NCBI GenBank assembly: GCA_003640385.1 | Contig: RCAB01000174.1 | Coordinates: 54,361 to 118,360, forward strand | Length of the DNA: 64,000 bases | Direction: 5' to 3' | From: Setaria digitata | Taxonomy: Eukaryota; Nematoda; Chromadorea; Rhabditida; Setariidae | Part shown: piece after piece, positions 56,001 through 64,000 of the stretch | Position numbering within the stretch: the stretch's first letter is position 1 | Layout: each line of letters begins with the position of its first letter | Notes under the pieces: model-generated | Database searches by the model: none | What the model was told of the DNA's origin: nothing | Seen by the model: the letters and a program-made list of their open reading frames with translations, nothing else | Made by a program: the position numbers and the translations under genes

Positions 56001-58721
56001 TCTCGTTTGTCTTCTAATAGCTTGTCGATCACAATTTTCATACAGTCAACCACAGAGTTTTTCAGTTTTTTCCCCAACACACCGCTCTATTAACTATGAT
56101 ATCATTTTGAGTGAAGCAATTTATAGACAAAAAACAGTTAGAAGTCACAGCCGCTAATAGTATTGCTTTCTTATCCTATTATCTTATCATCATCAGGACG
56201 AGAAAAAATAAGAGAAATTAATAAAATATCATCAAATTTTCAAAATGATTCGAATTTTATTTTTGTAGATGACTTTGGAGTAGAAATCGAAGGAGCAACA
56301 TAGCAATTAATATGAGAGCCAAAAAAGGTAATGAAAGCAATGGCTATACAAATGACTGCTTCTGAAACAGTATGGAGGATATAAGAAAAAAATCTATTCA
56401 TTAAGAATGAAGGAAAAAGTTTGGGATATTCAGCAGCTTATAGCCTTACTGCCTTATCCTTGAAAAGCCTGGAAAAAAATTTATTCTTAACTAGGCGACT
56501 AAGCAAGCACTTATCTATTACTAAGGAATAACGGATTTGCAGAGAAGCCTTTATTATCTGCAACAGTTTAAACATGAAAGCTAAGTAATTCAGTTAAATG
56601 AAATGATCTGAAAGCGTAACATAAATGAAGTTAAATATTAAATGATCTGGAAGTTCACCCATCTTGATGAAATCATGGTTTCCAAGTTATTTTCATTGTA
56701 CTCGTAACTAGTTCACGTTTTCTGGCCAGACACTTTTTACTTTTTGCGAAGAAAATGATACTTGAAACAGAAATGTGTAAAAAGATGAAGCGTCTCTATC
56801 AATTTTTTTCCAAATATAGAAAGTTCACATTCACTTTACAGTCATTTTCTTTTCTTCAGTAATAGGAACAAGAACCATCCGCCTTTCAGTTGGGTAAATG
56901 GGGTTGAAAATCGACTTCCAATATGAAAAATTCATGAAAAGCATAAGGAAGTCAGCTTCTGAAATATCAGTAAGAATCACCGCAAAAGCGGTGCAAAGAA
57001 CAAGTTGGTTCATTTGTAATAAGCTGAAGTGGAGGCGAACAAACAAATCGACATCACAATTGCAAAATGGTGCAGTAGAAGATGAATGCAGCTAAGGAAT
57101 GAAAAAAAAGCTAAACGCCAGATAAGGTCATCTGTCACAAACTAAATTTTCATGTGAAAATTTCTTTTTCACGGAGCTAAATGTAGCGACGTCGGATGAC
57201 TGTATTCATAAAGAAACGCAAAAAAATAATCGAATAGATTTTCGCCTGTCTCTTTTGTCGCTGAGTAGAACAAAATTGGTTAATTTACTTCAATTTATAG
57301 TTTTTCTGGGCAAGGTCGTTCCTAACAGATCTTGTCCATCATATTCTCTTTGGCTTCTCATCAGCAAAGAAAAAAAAAAGTGAAATTCAAAGGGGTATAT
57401 TGAAGCCATACCAAGATATGAATTATGAAATTATGCCTTCGATTGGTAGCCTTAACGAAATTGAAAAAATCAATGACCTGTAAACAATTTGCGATCCTCT
57501 TGTAAAATTTACACTGTCAGTCCATTGCTGATAAATTATTCATAATTGCTGGTGATTTCATTTTGAAGGCTATGTATGAATTCATTACAAAAATTCAATT
57601 ATTCTTTTACTAGTGAATAAATGTTTTACTCGATTTTCAGACTGTCATCATTCCAATTCCTCTCACTACCTACCAATTTCTCTCTCACTTGAACTGTGTT
57701 GTTTCTCCTCTTGTTTTCTAATTAATGCCATCTCAATTCTCTCTCTTTCTCTCTTTGAAAGAAAAATTACTTGGAGAACGGTATTTTAATGAAATGAAGC
57801 ACAGTAAGTAGCATAATTAATATAAAGCTACATTTTAATAAATAATAGAAAGCTTTTTCTAAAAACTTAAAAAGATCAAGGAAAGTCAATACAGCTTGTT
57901 CTTTTGGTCGTGGAGATATATTTCTAATAGTCTTGTGAATTGCAATCATCATCATCCCTATGCTAAATTTATGTTTTGTAGTGTTGAGTTGCTAGAAATT
58001 ATAACACGGAAAATTAAGTTTAAAAAGCACAAGATTACATTTTGGATCAACAAGAATATGGTGTGAATTCGAACTTGGTAACCCGTACTATTTTGTATTT
58101 AAGATTCACTTAATAAAGCAAGCATGTTTTATATCATTTTTAAAATTTGTGAAATTTCAACTAACGGTGAAAGCAGCAACAATGGCGTCGATAAACTTTC
58201 TGATAGGCTTCTGAAATTTGACTCGATCAGAACCAGTTGTTACTATTGCTGCACTGATTGGTGAGGACGATGATAGTGGTAATAGTCCTGAAGATTCGAA
58301 ATCAAGACTAAGGTTCAGAAAAAGAGATCCCCTCAGCTAAATAGAATATATCGACTTCAAAAGATTGCCATATACGAAGTAAAATCTTAGAAGTCTCAAT
58401 AACTCTTAGATTTGGAAGCCAAAATTGCTTCTCATATCAACTCCCAGGGCCTTTGCAATAACATTTAAATTTTGCTGTTGTGCAAAACTTGAAGTTGGAA
58501 AAGTAATTTTGTTCAATTTCCAAAATGTAGGTGATAATCTAATGAAGTGAAGTTTAGAAATTGATTCGCTGCAAAAGAGATAGATTTGACAAGTACTGTA
58601 CTAACTGACCTGAAGTTGGGTTTGAATTTGTTGTTATCGACAGTTTTGCAGTAGAGGATGATTGCTTTTGCTGGTAAGTGATGCTTCTCGTCAGCATTAG
58701 TGGTCTATCTGATGTTGACAT
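25813..58721 (-). CDS. ajm-1: AJM-1-type apical junction protein, 31 exons, about 2118 aa
   Basis: Exons 5' to 3': 58610-58721, 58166-58287, 53514-53888, 50341-50938, 50081-50208, 49059-49216, 47029-47160, 45933-46282, 44472-44545, 39756-39831, 39156-39462, 38769-38925, 38099-38298, 37650-37940, 37429-37536, 37063-37228, 36567-36805, 36192-36308, 35642-36064, 33572-33759, 33204-33367, 32515-32676, 31322-31458, 30562-31027, 28112-28221, 27969-28036, 27693-27792, 27008-27161, 26568-26765, 26201-26466, 25813-26023. All phases match; total 6357 nt. Order: Ser/Thr-rich N-terminus with one hydrophobic helix (about 69-89), disordered Ser/Pro region, Pro-rich exon, Arg/Glu coiled coil (about 811-1300), Ser/Arg/Tyr-rich region, conserved C-terminal part ([39 protein letters not shown]), MYND finger, then [20 protein letters not shown]. 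elegans AJM-1 is a coiled-coil protein of the DLG-1/AJM-1 epithelial junction. Assignment rests on architecture and recalled C-terminal similarity. Weakest joints are the acceptor of exon 4 and both ends of the N-terminal third; a two-gene split there is possible. This model is longer than the C. elegans protein. Confidence 0.72.
26201..33759 (-). other. ajm-1: Conserved C-terminal half, exons 20-30
   Basis: After the coiled coil, exons 20-23 are rich in Ser, Arg and Tyr (for example [20 protein letters not shown], and [14 protein letters not shown]). Exon 24 contains the motif [19 protein letters not shown] and ends [18 protein letters not shown]. Exons 25-28 contain [50 protein letters not shown] and [16 protein letters not shown]. 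All read as a folded, conserved region; I recall similar segments in animal AJM1 proteins. Short exons of 68-110 nt carry the best-conserved pieces. The donor of exon 24 could be AAG|GTTTGC (used) or an earlier G|GTACAA that breaks phase. Confidence 0.75.
26568..26765 (-). other. ajm-1: MYND-type zinc finger exon of the ajm-1-like gene
   Basis: A phase-0 exon encoding [19 protein letters not shown] and then [25 protein letters not shown]. The spacing is C-x2-C-x15-C-x2-C-x4-C-x3-C-x7-H-x3-C, the MYND consensus for two zinc ions, with all eight ligands present. MYND fingers bind proline-rich partners in other proteins. The exon ends VIMK before GTAAAAG. The next exon (26201-26466) begins [10 protein letters not shown] directly after TCTTTTCAAG. 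Confidence 0.85.
35642..39462 (-). other. ajm-1: Arg/Glu-rich coiled-coil block, exons 11-19
   Basis: Exon 11 is a Ser/Tyr-rich lead-in. Exons 12-19 then encode about 500 residues dominated by E, R, K, Q and L, for example [20 protein letters not shown] and [20 protein letters not shown]. The heptad-like hydrophobics are mostly Leu/Ile. This is long coiled coil, the hallmark of AJM-1. Most exon joins here are phase 2, and several exons begin with a residue pair from the set L/I/T plus E-E. The opposite strand shows Phe/Ser/Pro-rich open frames that are only shadows of this repeat. Confidence 0.85.
39832..44471 (-). other. 4.6 kb intron of the ajm-1-like gene
   Basis: The largest intron, between exons 9 and 10. 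It holds short open frames on both strands (such as 43575-43811 plus) without domains or splice partners. It also has a direct repeat, ATACCAAGTTACTATTAAAC at about 40606 and a near-copy at about 40715 with one mismatch. I see no gene in it. Confidence 0.5.
44472..44545 (-). other. ajm-1: Exon 9, polyproline linker with an in-frame ATG
   Basis: A 74-nt exon encoding [20 protein letters not shown] and then SSQK, preceding the phase-0 join to exon 10 ([14 protein letters not shown]). A run of seven prolines is a typical SH3/EVH1-type ligand. The ATG two bases inside the exon could start a shorter isoform that keeps the coiled coil and C-terminus. The acceptor is GGCTATTTCAG. Confidence 0.7.
45610..45699 (-). 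other. ajm-1: Possible 90-nt cassette exon of the ajm-1-like gene
   Basis: Between exons 8 and 9 a block that is less AT-rich than its surroundings is open on the minus strand ([20 protein letters not shown], then an acidic run GDIDDDAAG). It lies between an AG (TTGAATTGAAG) and a phase-1 donor G|GTAGAA. Exons 8 and 9 meet in phase 1, so insertion or skipping of these 90 nt both keep the frame. The acceptor lacks a good pyrimidine tract. It could instead be an unrelated open stretch, since the frame continues past the donor to a TGA. Confidence 0.35.
50341..50938 (-). other. ajm-1: Exon 4, Ser/Pro-rich region of the ajm-1-like gene
   Basis: A long open frame rich in Ser, Pro and Thr (for example [18 protein letters not shown]), probably disordered, ends CCA-G|GTGAGC in phase 1 and joins exon 5. 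It has no internal ATG. The 5' boundary is unclear: the frame opens only after an in-frame TGA at about 50953. The best canonical acceptor (AAATTTTCAG, ending near 50957) would put that TGA in frame. The acceptor at 50939-50941 (GGGTCAG) keeps phase 0 with exon 3 but is purine-rich. Confidence 0.55.
53514..53888 (-). other. ajm-1: Exon 3 of the ajm-1-like gene
   Basis: A 375-nt exon, phase 0 at both ends, from TTTTAATTTTAG to GAG|GTTGGT. It begins [19 protein letters not shown], which completes the hydrophobic helix. It continues Ser/Thr-rich and ends [19 protein letters not shown]. An alternative donor four bases further (G|GTTTAG) would change the phase. The long introns on both sides (4.3 kb and 2.6 kb) show no other supported exon apart from 55690-55716. 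Confidence 0.6.
55690..55716 (-). other. ajm-1: Possible alternative first exon of the ajm-1-like gene
   Basis: Inside the 4.3 kb intron between exons 2 and 3, the minus strand has ATG followed by eight codons (MTAPNKRGQ) ending exactly at a strong CAG|GTAACG donor in phase 0. Exon 3 starts in phase 0, so this could be the start of a second isoform from an internal promoter. The stretch is tiny and could be chance; only transcripts would settle it. Confidence 0.35.
58166..58721 (-). other. ajm-1: First two coding exons of the ajm-1-like gene
   Basis: The ATG at 58719-58721 is preceded in frame by TAA (about 58728-58730). Exon 1 encodes a Ser/Thr/Gln-rich start ([20 protein letters not shown]) and ends TCA-G before GTCAGT. 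Exon 2 (58166-58287) starts after ATCTTCAG in the matching phase and ends with [19 protein letters not shown] before GTTAGT. It then joins exon 3 at 53888 across a 4.3 kb intron in phase 0. The junction creates a continuous hydrophobic helix. Confidence 0.6.
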
Positions 58722-60427
58722 AAGACGTCCTTATAGGTCGACTTGGCTTACTTAAGCTCAAACCAAATTATCAAAACTTCAATCTTTTTCAATAGTTTGG
58801 TACTACTGTTTCGGTGATCAAATAAGAGAAATTTCTAGGTTTGAAAACGGCTAAATTCAGATAATTTTGGTGCAAAAGAGGAAAAAGAATCGTTCGATAA
58901 ACAAAAAAAAAGTAATCACAGTTCAAGTTGGCGCAAAATTCATGGAAAAATAAGCAGATGAATAGTGAAAAGAGACATCATTTACATTGCGAGGTTCTAA
59001 TAGGATCAAAAATGTTATCAAAATCTTTTATGCTAGCATTATTACAAGCAATACTTCTGAAACAGTCTTATTTCAAAGATTAAGCACAACCAATGGTTGA
59101 AACATTTCCATCTGGAGATCACCACCGCCAGACAGATTATGATGCTAAGGTAGAAAAAATAAGAACAGACTTATGTCACTTAGATTTTCGGAACAAAAAT
59201 ACAGATCTCTATCGGTTTCTTAGAGCTAAAATTAATGATGCGGCATAAAAAGTTAAGGAAGGTCACTGAATTTAGCGCATTGCCAAATCAATTGTCGGAA
59301 GTCACTTTGTGCAATATCAGAGAGAAACATATCAGAGATCAACTGAATTAAATTTGGTGACAAGTGATGCCATCTGTTTTGAATTTACGATTCTTTTTGC
59401 AGATGCATGCATGCATGCATATTCATGTGATGTACGATATATAAATGAGTGTCTGATTGAATATTTGTAGATTTGACGTATGAACACTGTATCCTACAGG
59501 TATGCATACGAATGTCAAGTCGAGAGATGACCTTGAGTTGAGAGAGATTTAAATGACACGTTTTCCTGTCCCAATTGCATTATGATGCTACCATCAACTG
59601 TTCCAAACAAAATCAAAATTTCGGCATTCCTGAAAATTTGTTTGGATTAACTGATTGAGGCAGTTCAGAATTCTCATTCCATGAGTGAATCCAAGTTTGA
59701 ATTAATTATCTGCTTCTTAGACGATTCCACATGAAAAGTGAAACTTATTCACTTGATTAAGTGCATTATAAACAGCGAAATTTTATGTACAATCAACCAA
59801 TGAATTTATGATAATATATGATTTTACTGCTATCGCCAGGAATACAGTACTTATTCCATCAAGTGTGCAAGCTATCAGAACACAAGTTGATGCAAATGAT
59901 ATTTCTATATCAGAGAAGACAGAAGAGATCAAGTGCTATCATACTAGAAACCAGGTCTTCAAAATATCAACCATCAAAAGTACCATATTTCAACCGAAAA
60001 AAAAATATTTGGTATTTTAGTTAAGAATGAGCTTCTAAAAGAAGTCCTGTAAATTTTGATTTGATTTTTTAGGCTCAAGAAAGATAAATTAGACTGGACT
60101 TACATAGTTGATTACCTGAAGTATTTCTGGGTCATCATGAAGTCTATACGAATTATATATTACAAATAAAAATCTTGAATTTCAAACATTGAATACCACT
60201 CGGATGCTCGAGACTGGGAAAACTAAGATTGATGCCTACTGAATATCTTTGAGCAGTAATTGTTCTAGGTGGAAAAACTCTTGAAATATTCATGAGAACA
60301 AGCGTAATATAATTAACCGTAGACAAAGAACAGATGGGAGACATGGTTCACTGAGCTACACTTGAGTATTTTCACGTAAGGGCTAGATATATTTTTAATA
60401 CATTTATTGCATTACAGATGTACACCA
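58722..60427. other. Upstream region of the ajm-1-like gene
   Basis: AT-rich flank holding the promoter of the ajm-1-like gene. It contains a short TGCA repeat, ATGCATGCATGCAT, near 59403 and small open frames without domains. No specific regulatory site can be supported. Confidence 0.4.
60405..60410 (-). terminator. Poly(A) signal AATAAA on the minus strand
   Basis: AATAAA (TTTATT on the plus strand) lies 17 bases past the TGA at 60428-60430 of an open minus-strand frame. The spacing fits a short nematode 3' UTR and supports a transcript ending here. Confidence 0.4.
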
Positions 60428-60910
60428 TCAGGATACATGGAACTGCTCAAAGTGCAATACATGAGTTGAGAGTCGCACTGCAGCCTGCAGCGCACGTTGC
60501 ATGTTAGCATCTTTCGGTCTGTTCTCCTCATTCCAACGGCTAACACTTTTTCGTTTTCTTCATGATAGGGAGCAAGGAACATTTAGGACTGTGTAAAGAC
60601 TTGTTGTTTTAACTGAGATTTGAATATTTCCATATTTCTTCTCATCGCAACTTCACTTCAGATTCGGAGTGCACTGAGAGTCACATTAGTAATCGGAACT
60701 TTAATGACTTGTCGACAAGGGGTGCACTGATACTGTCGCCTATTCATATCAGTCACTGTTGATGAAGACGGTTCATGCACACATTCATCATCCAAACCAT
60801 CGGCATCCTATCAAATTTCGAAATAATTTGCGGCTTCTCACAGATTATTCCACTTGTTATCATTCGAGAGATGCTGATTGCACCGCGGGGCCAGCACTAG
60901 ATGGTTTCAT
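60428..60910 (-). CDS. Candidate small unrecognised gene, structure unresolved
   Basis: Three coding-like pieces occur on the minus strand. (a) 60884-60910: ATG, in-frame stop just before, MKPSSAGPA ending at GCG|GTGCAA. (b) 60658-60807 after ATTTGATAG, phase 0: an acidic start, DADGLDDECVHEPSSS, then NRRQYQCTPCRQVIKVPIT, ending at TGA. (c) 60428-60559: RKRKSVSRWNEENRPKDANM, then QRALQAAVRLSTHVLHFEQF and HVS-TGA, followed by AATAAA. Pieces (a) and (b) splice in frame through a 76-nt intron. I could not find a good donor/acceptor pair joining (b) to (c), so they may be two transcripts or need an unseen exon. Composition is richer in G+C than the surroundings. No domain recognised; the C-x2-C in (b) could be half a metal site. 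It lies head to head with the GK5 gene. Confidence 0.35.
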
Positions 60911-61132
60911 TTATTGGGGCCTTTTGCTTCGTTTTCGTTTGTTTCATTGGTTCGAGTTGAAGAGATCTAATCTGGTAAGGATGGTTCTGTTGCCGAGGAA
61001 GCAGACTGAGTGATTTTGTAGTCCGGTTATATTGAACTTTACTTTTGATTCCTCAAATACCAATCTAGGAGGTAGAAAAATCAAGACGGTACAAAAGTTT
61101 GTACATCACTTCTTGGTTGTAATGTTTATTTC

Positions 61133-61140
61133 GCAGGTGA
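61133..61140 (+). promoter_or_regulatory. 5' splice acceptor just before the GK5-type start codon
   Basis: TTTATTTCGCAG ends at 61136, four bases before the ATG at 61141. No coding exon is visible upstream on this strand, so this is likely a spliced-leader trans-splice site or a very short non-coding first exon junction. Confidence 0.4.
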
Positions 61141-63925
61141 ATGTTTGAGTCAGGAGATTATACCGAAAAAAAAGGAACAGACGTTATTGCAATTGATATT
61201 GGTACAACAGCAATTAAAGCATGCTTATATGATTCACACTGCCGACTCGTTAACTATACCAAAGAATTCGTAAGATAGTTATATATTCTTTTTAATGGCG
61301 ATATTTCCTATTGAAATCTTTCAATTTGTCGCGTTTTCATCTTACCATCATGTTTTGAGCTCTTTCATGTTTAACTGATGTAGAACTTTTGTGTAATTAA
61401 TAGAATCTAGCTGGAAAAATTATGAGCTAAAAATTGGTACAAAGTGCTGCACGAATTGGCTTCCTCATATTAGCTCGAGAATCTGTAATTTTCTTCTATT
61501 TTGTATTGATGTCCAATCAAAATATGAATAAAGTCATAATTTATTTTGGCACAGGAGTTATCGATATCATTGAGATGGTAATAAATTTTATTTTAGATCA
61601 GCATTCACTTCAAGGGCACCAGTGAGGACGGCATTCGCGTAGAGATTGACCCTGAACTTCTCTGGAAGCAGCTGATTGCACTGGTTTCTGAATTATGTAT
61701 GTTTGTGCTTTTAGTTGGCCTTAATTATTAGGTACTGTAGATTGGAGAAAATATGGGAATTTTTTGATACTAGAAAAATACCCATTCTGAATTTATGTTT
61801 TATAAAACATACTTACATTTTATATTAATTTCATCAGTTAATCGTTCATGTTACATCTTTTATATCCAGTTATCGCTGTGCTGATTCTTCTAATCTCTGT
61901 TTAGTTATCGTTTGATGGGGATACATATTTTTAATTGTCAAGCCAATTTGATACATCAGTAATATGCACTACAAAACGCTAGGAAAATTGTCCATCCAGA
62001 ACAGTGAATAAATGCGTAATGAAATAATCATTAGTGGAAGTATAAACTCGTACATTTTTAAAGGTAATTAAGCATTTGGAGAGCTACCATGTAGTGTTCT
62101 ATAATGTTCCTTAAAAAATACCATAAAAGATATGATTTTTTTTCTTTTTTTTCTTTTTTTGGTAGCATGCATAATAAAATAAAGTGTTTGTATCTGTTTA
62201 CAGTGGATAAAACACAACGTGATGCACGAGCAATAGCCGGTATGGGAATTAGTTGTCAAAGAAACACATTCATTTGTTGGAATAAGTAAGTTTGTAGCTT
62301 GATAATTTTTTCCTTTTTTTTTTAAGGATGTAAGGTTATTTCTACAAGTTTGTAATGTTTAGAGAAAACGGGGAACCATGTCATCGACTAGTTACTTGGA
62401 AGGATTGTCGAGCGCGAGAGGAATGTAAGAAATGGAACAATTCATGGTCCTTAAAGGTATTTGTTTTAATTTTCATTATTAGTCTTAAAACAATTTTCCA
62501 AATGAATTTATCTAATTATGCACTTCTAAACAACTGATATATTGGTTCATGTTTGTATTCTTAATATAGACGCATTGCTTATCTGCTATGTATAAACCTT
62601 TCTATTTAAAAATATGATTTACAGGCTTTAAATCTAGTTGGTTATTTCTTACACCTACTGACGCGGTCTGCAAGATGTATGGCTGCTCGAATATTTTCCT
62701 TCGTGAATGCAATGGTCACTCATCGCTTCTTAATCACCCTTGCTGAGGTTTGTCATTGTCGAATACTTGATCACATGCGTTGTTCTCTCGGTTTTCTGAT
62801 TCCTCGTAAGGTGACTATGTAACCACTGAATTGTAATAATTGCAGCTACAATTTTTAGAATGAAGAAATGCAGAGGTTACTTCAACAAGGGAAACTTGCC
62901 TTTGGTTGCCTCGATACTTGGTTGATATATAAACTTTCTGGTGGTATCGTTTATATAAGTGAACCTTCCAATGCGAGCAGTACAGGGCTTTTTGATCCTT
63001 ACACGGTTGGTTGTGTTTTTATTTGTTCATTAGACCTTTGTACCAATTTTTTCAATCCCTATTACAAGTGTAATTTTCTTTACTAGCGTTGTATCTCCTC
63101 AGTTATTTTGGCTTTAGTTAAATTATGCCAAATGAAATTTCTAACTTTGTACAACTGGAAAGTGCAGTATTGTAAGTATTGGCTTTAAGAGAACAAAAAA
63201 ATCTTGTAATTTATTCTTGGTAGAAATAAAATTAAGTTTTTTTTGTTTTGTCTTATTTGCAACAAGCTTTCAGATGAACTGGGGCTATAGTCTATTACAA
63301 TTCTTTTCCTTTCCTACATCAGTTCTTCCACATCTCACATTTTCTGCTGGAGTGAGACTTGCTGTTACTGAGGAGAAACTATTTGGTGCTCCGATTGTCA
63401 TAGCCGCTACCGTAAGTATTCTCTGCACCACTTCTCTTATATCCTTTGTATTTTGCATCCTTAATTTTTTGTATTTGTATATTTGCTCTTACTGATTATT
63501 TTATGCCACAAAGTATGATCTTTCCCACTTGCTATTTTAACATACAGTTTAATATTTCATGGTATTTCATTAATACTAGCGAACTTGTTTATTTTATGGA
63601 CTTAAAGTCGCCTGCATTTATTTTGCATTTTGCCGAGACATTATTTTATTTTTGAATTTTTTTATTTGAAGTAAATAAAACGAGTTTGTAAGTTAATAAA
63701 CTAATAAACGGACTAATTTTTAAGCAAAAATACACCAAATCTTATACTGGCAGAGTTCCAAGAATATAAGTCACTGCAGCTGAAAATATTTTTGCAAGGC
63801 AGGTGATCAGCAGAGTGCTTTGTTCGCTTGTGGTTGCTGGATGGAAAATGACATTGTAGTTTCATTGGGCACTGGATCGTTTGTGGACATAAATACTGGC
63901 GGATCACCTCATTCTTCACTTAAAG
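61141..63925 (+). CDS. gk5: Putative glycerol kinase 5 (FGGY kinase), 5' part, cut by window end
   Basis: Eight exons: 61141-61269, 61597-61696, 62204-62285, 62363-62456, 62625-62747, 62859-63005, 63274-63411, 63799-63925. They give 313 codons in frame; the vertebrate GK5 protein has about 530, so roughly 60% is here. The N-terminal phosphate-binding motif is VIAIDIGTTAIKACLYDS. Then come VEIDPELLWKQLIALVSEL, GMGISCQRNTFICWN, WKDCRAREECKKWNNSWSLK, FGCLDTWLIYKLSGG and SNASSTGLFDPYT. AGDQQSALF and the ATP-site motif SLGTGSFVDINTGG close the visible part. The segments match GK5 better than classical glycerol kinase as I recall them. FGGY kinases phosphorylate sugars or polyols with ATP in the cytosol; the substrate of GK5 is less certain than for GK. 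The acceptor of exon 8 is read as TTTGCAAG, because the next AG (GGCAG) breaks the frame. Confidence 0.88.
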
Positions 63926-63937
63926 GTACTTCATTAT

Positions 63938-63968
63938 ATATATATATATAATGATGAAATATAATATA

Positions 63969-64000
<32 letters not shown>
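63938..64000. repeat. AT-rich dinucleotide microsatellite
   Basis: Runs of (TA)n broken by ATGATGAAATATAATATAATA fill the window end, just 3' of exon 8 of the GK5-type gene. The tract continues to the last base, so its full length is unknown. Confidence 0.9.

Noticed and set aside
56898..57095. Open frames on both strands in the intron between exons 2 and 3
   Set aside because: Both strands are open over the same span with no motif, acceptor or donor in context. Likely chance.
60759..61013. Plus-strand frame of 84 codons before the GK5-type start
   Set aside because: It has no motif and no splice link to the kinase exons. The minus strand over part of the same DNA shows better splice signals.

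Overview
This 64 kb window looks like nuclear chromosomal DNA of a nematode, most likely a spirurid or filarial worm. It is very AT-rich. Its genes are cut into many short exons separated by AT-rich introns of up to several kb, with TTTTCAG/TTTTTAG-type acceptors. The gene content includes a secreted EB-module protein, a FMRFamide-receptor-type GPCR and an AJM-1-type apical junction protein. The clade is inferred from style and gene families; no species is claimed. I rebuilt exon structures by hand from splice signals, reading frame and intron phase. In every main model the phases close, and complete models are a multiple of three.

Layout, left to right. 1-4076 shows no convincing gene. 4077-11487 (+) is a 13-exon gene for a secreted protein of about 681 aa with seven EB-type cysteine modules and a lustrin-like C-terminal cysteine domain. 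11488-17046 is gene-poor. 17047-19948 (-) is a complete 4-exon, seven-helix peptide-type GPCR of 383 aa. 22670-24685 (+) is the Dr1/NC2-beta ortholog of 170 aa, one of whose introns appears to be GC-AG. 25813-58721 (-) is a single 31-exon reading frame of about 2118 codons. I interpret it as the ortholog of the apical junction molecule AJM-1: Ser/Thr-rich N-terminus, Arg/Glu coiled coil over exons 12-19, a conserved C-terminal region and a MYND zinc finger. 60428-60910 (-) holds coding-like pieces and a poly(A) signal of a possible small unrecognised gene. 61141 to the window edge (+) is the 5' part of a GK5-type FGGY kinase, cut off at an AT microsatellite.

The genes do not form an operon or pathway. 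They are unrelated neighbours: Dr1 acts in nuclear repression of RNA polymerase II transcription, AJM-1 at epithelial junctions, the GPCR presumably in neurons or muscle, GK5 in metabolism, and the EB protein is secreted. Dr1 and ajm-1 converge with about 1.1 kb between their stop codons. The GK5 start and the small minus-strand candidate are head to head.

The points most worth a second look are: possible alternative N-termini and a frame-neutral cassette exon in the ajm-1 gene; a hydrophobic helix near its N-terminus created across a 4.3 kb intron; repeated exon starts inside its coiled coil; the GPCR's lack of the canonical disulfide cysteines; the GC-AG intron in Dr1; a foldback element in an intron of the EB gene; the small candidate gene beside GK5; and an isolated 54-bp exon-like block at 22376-22429.
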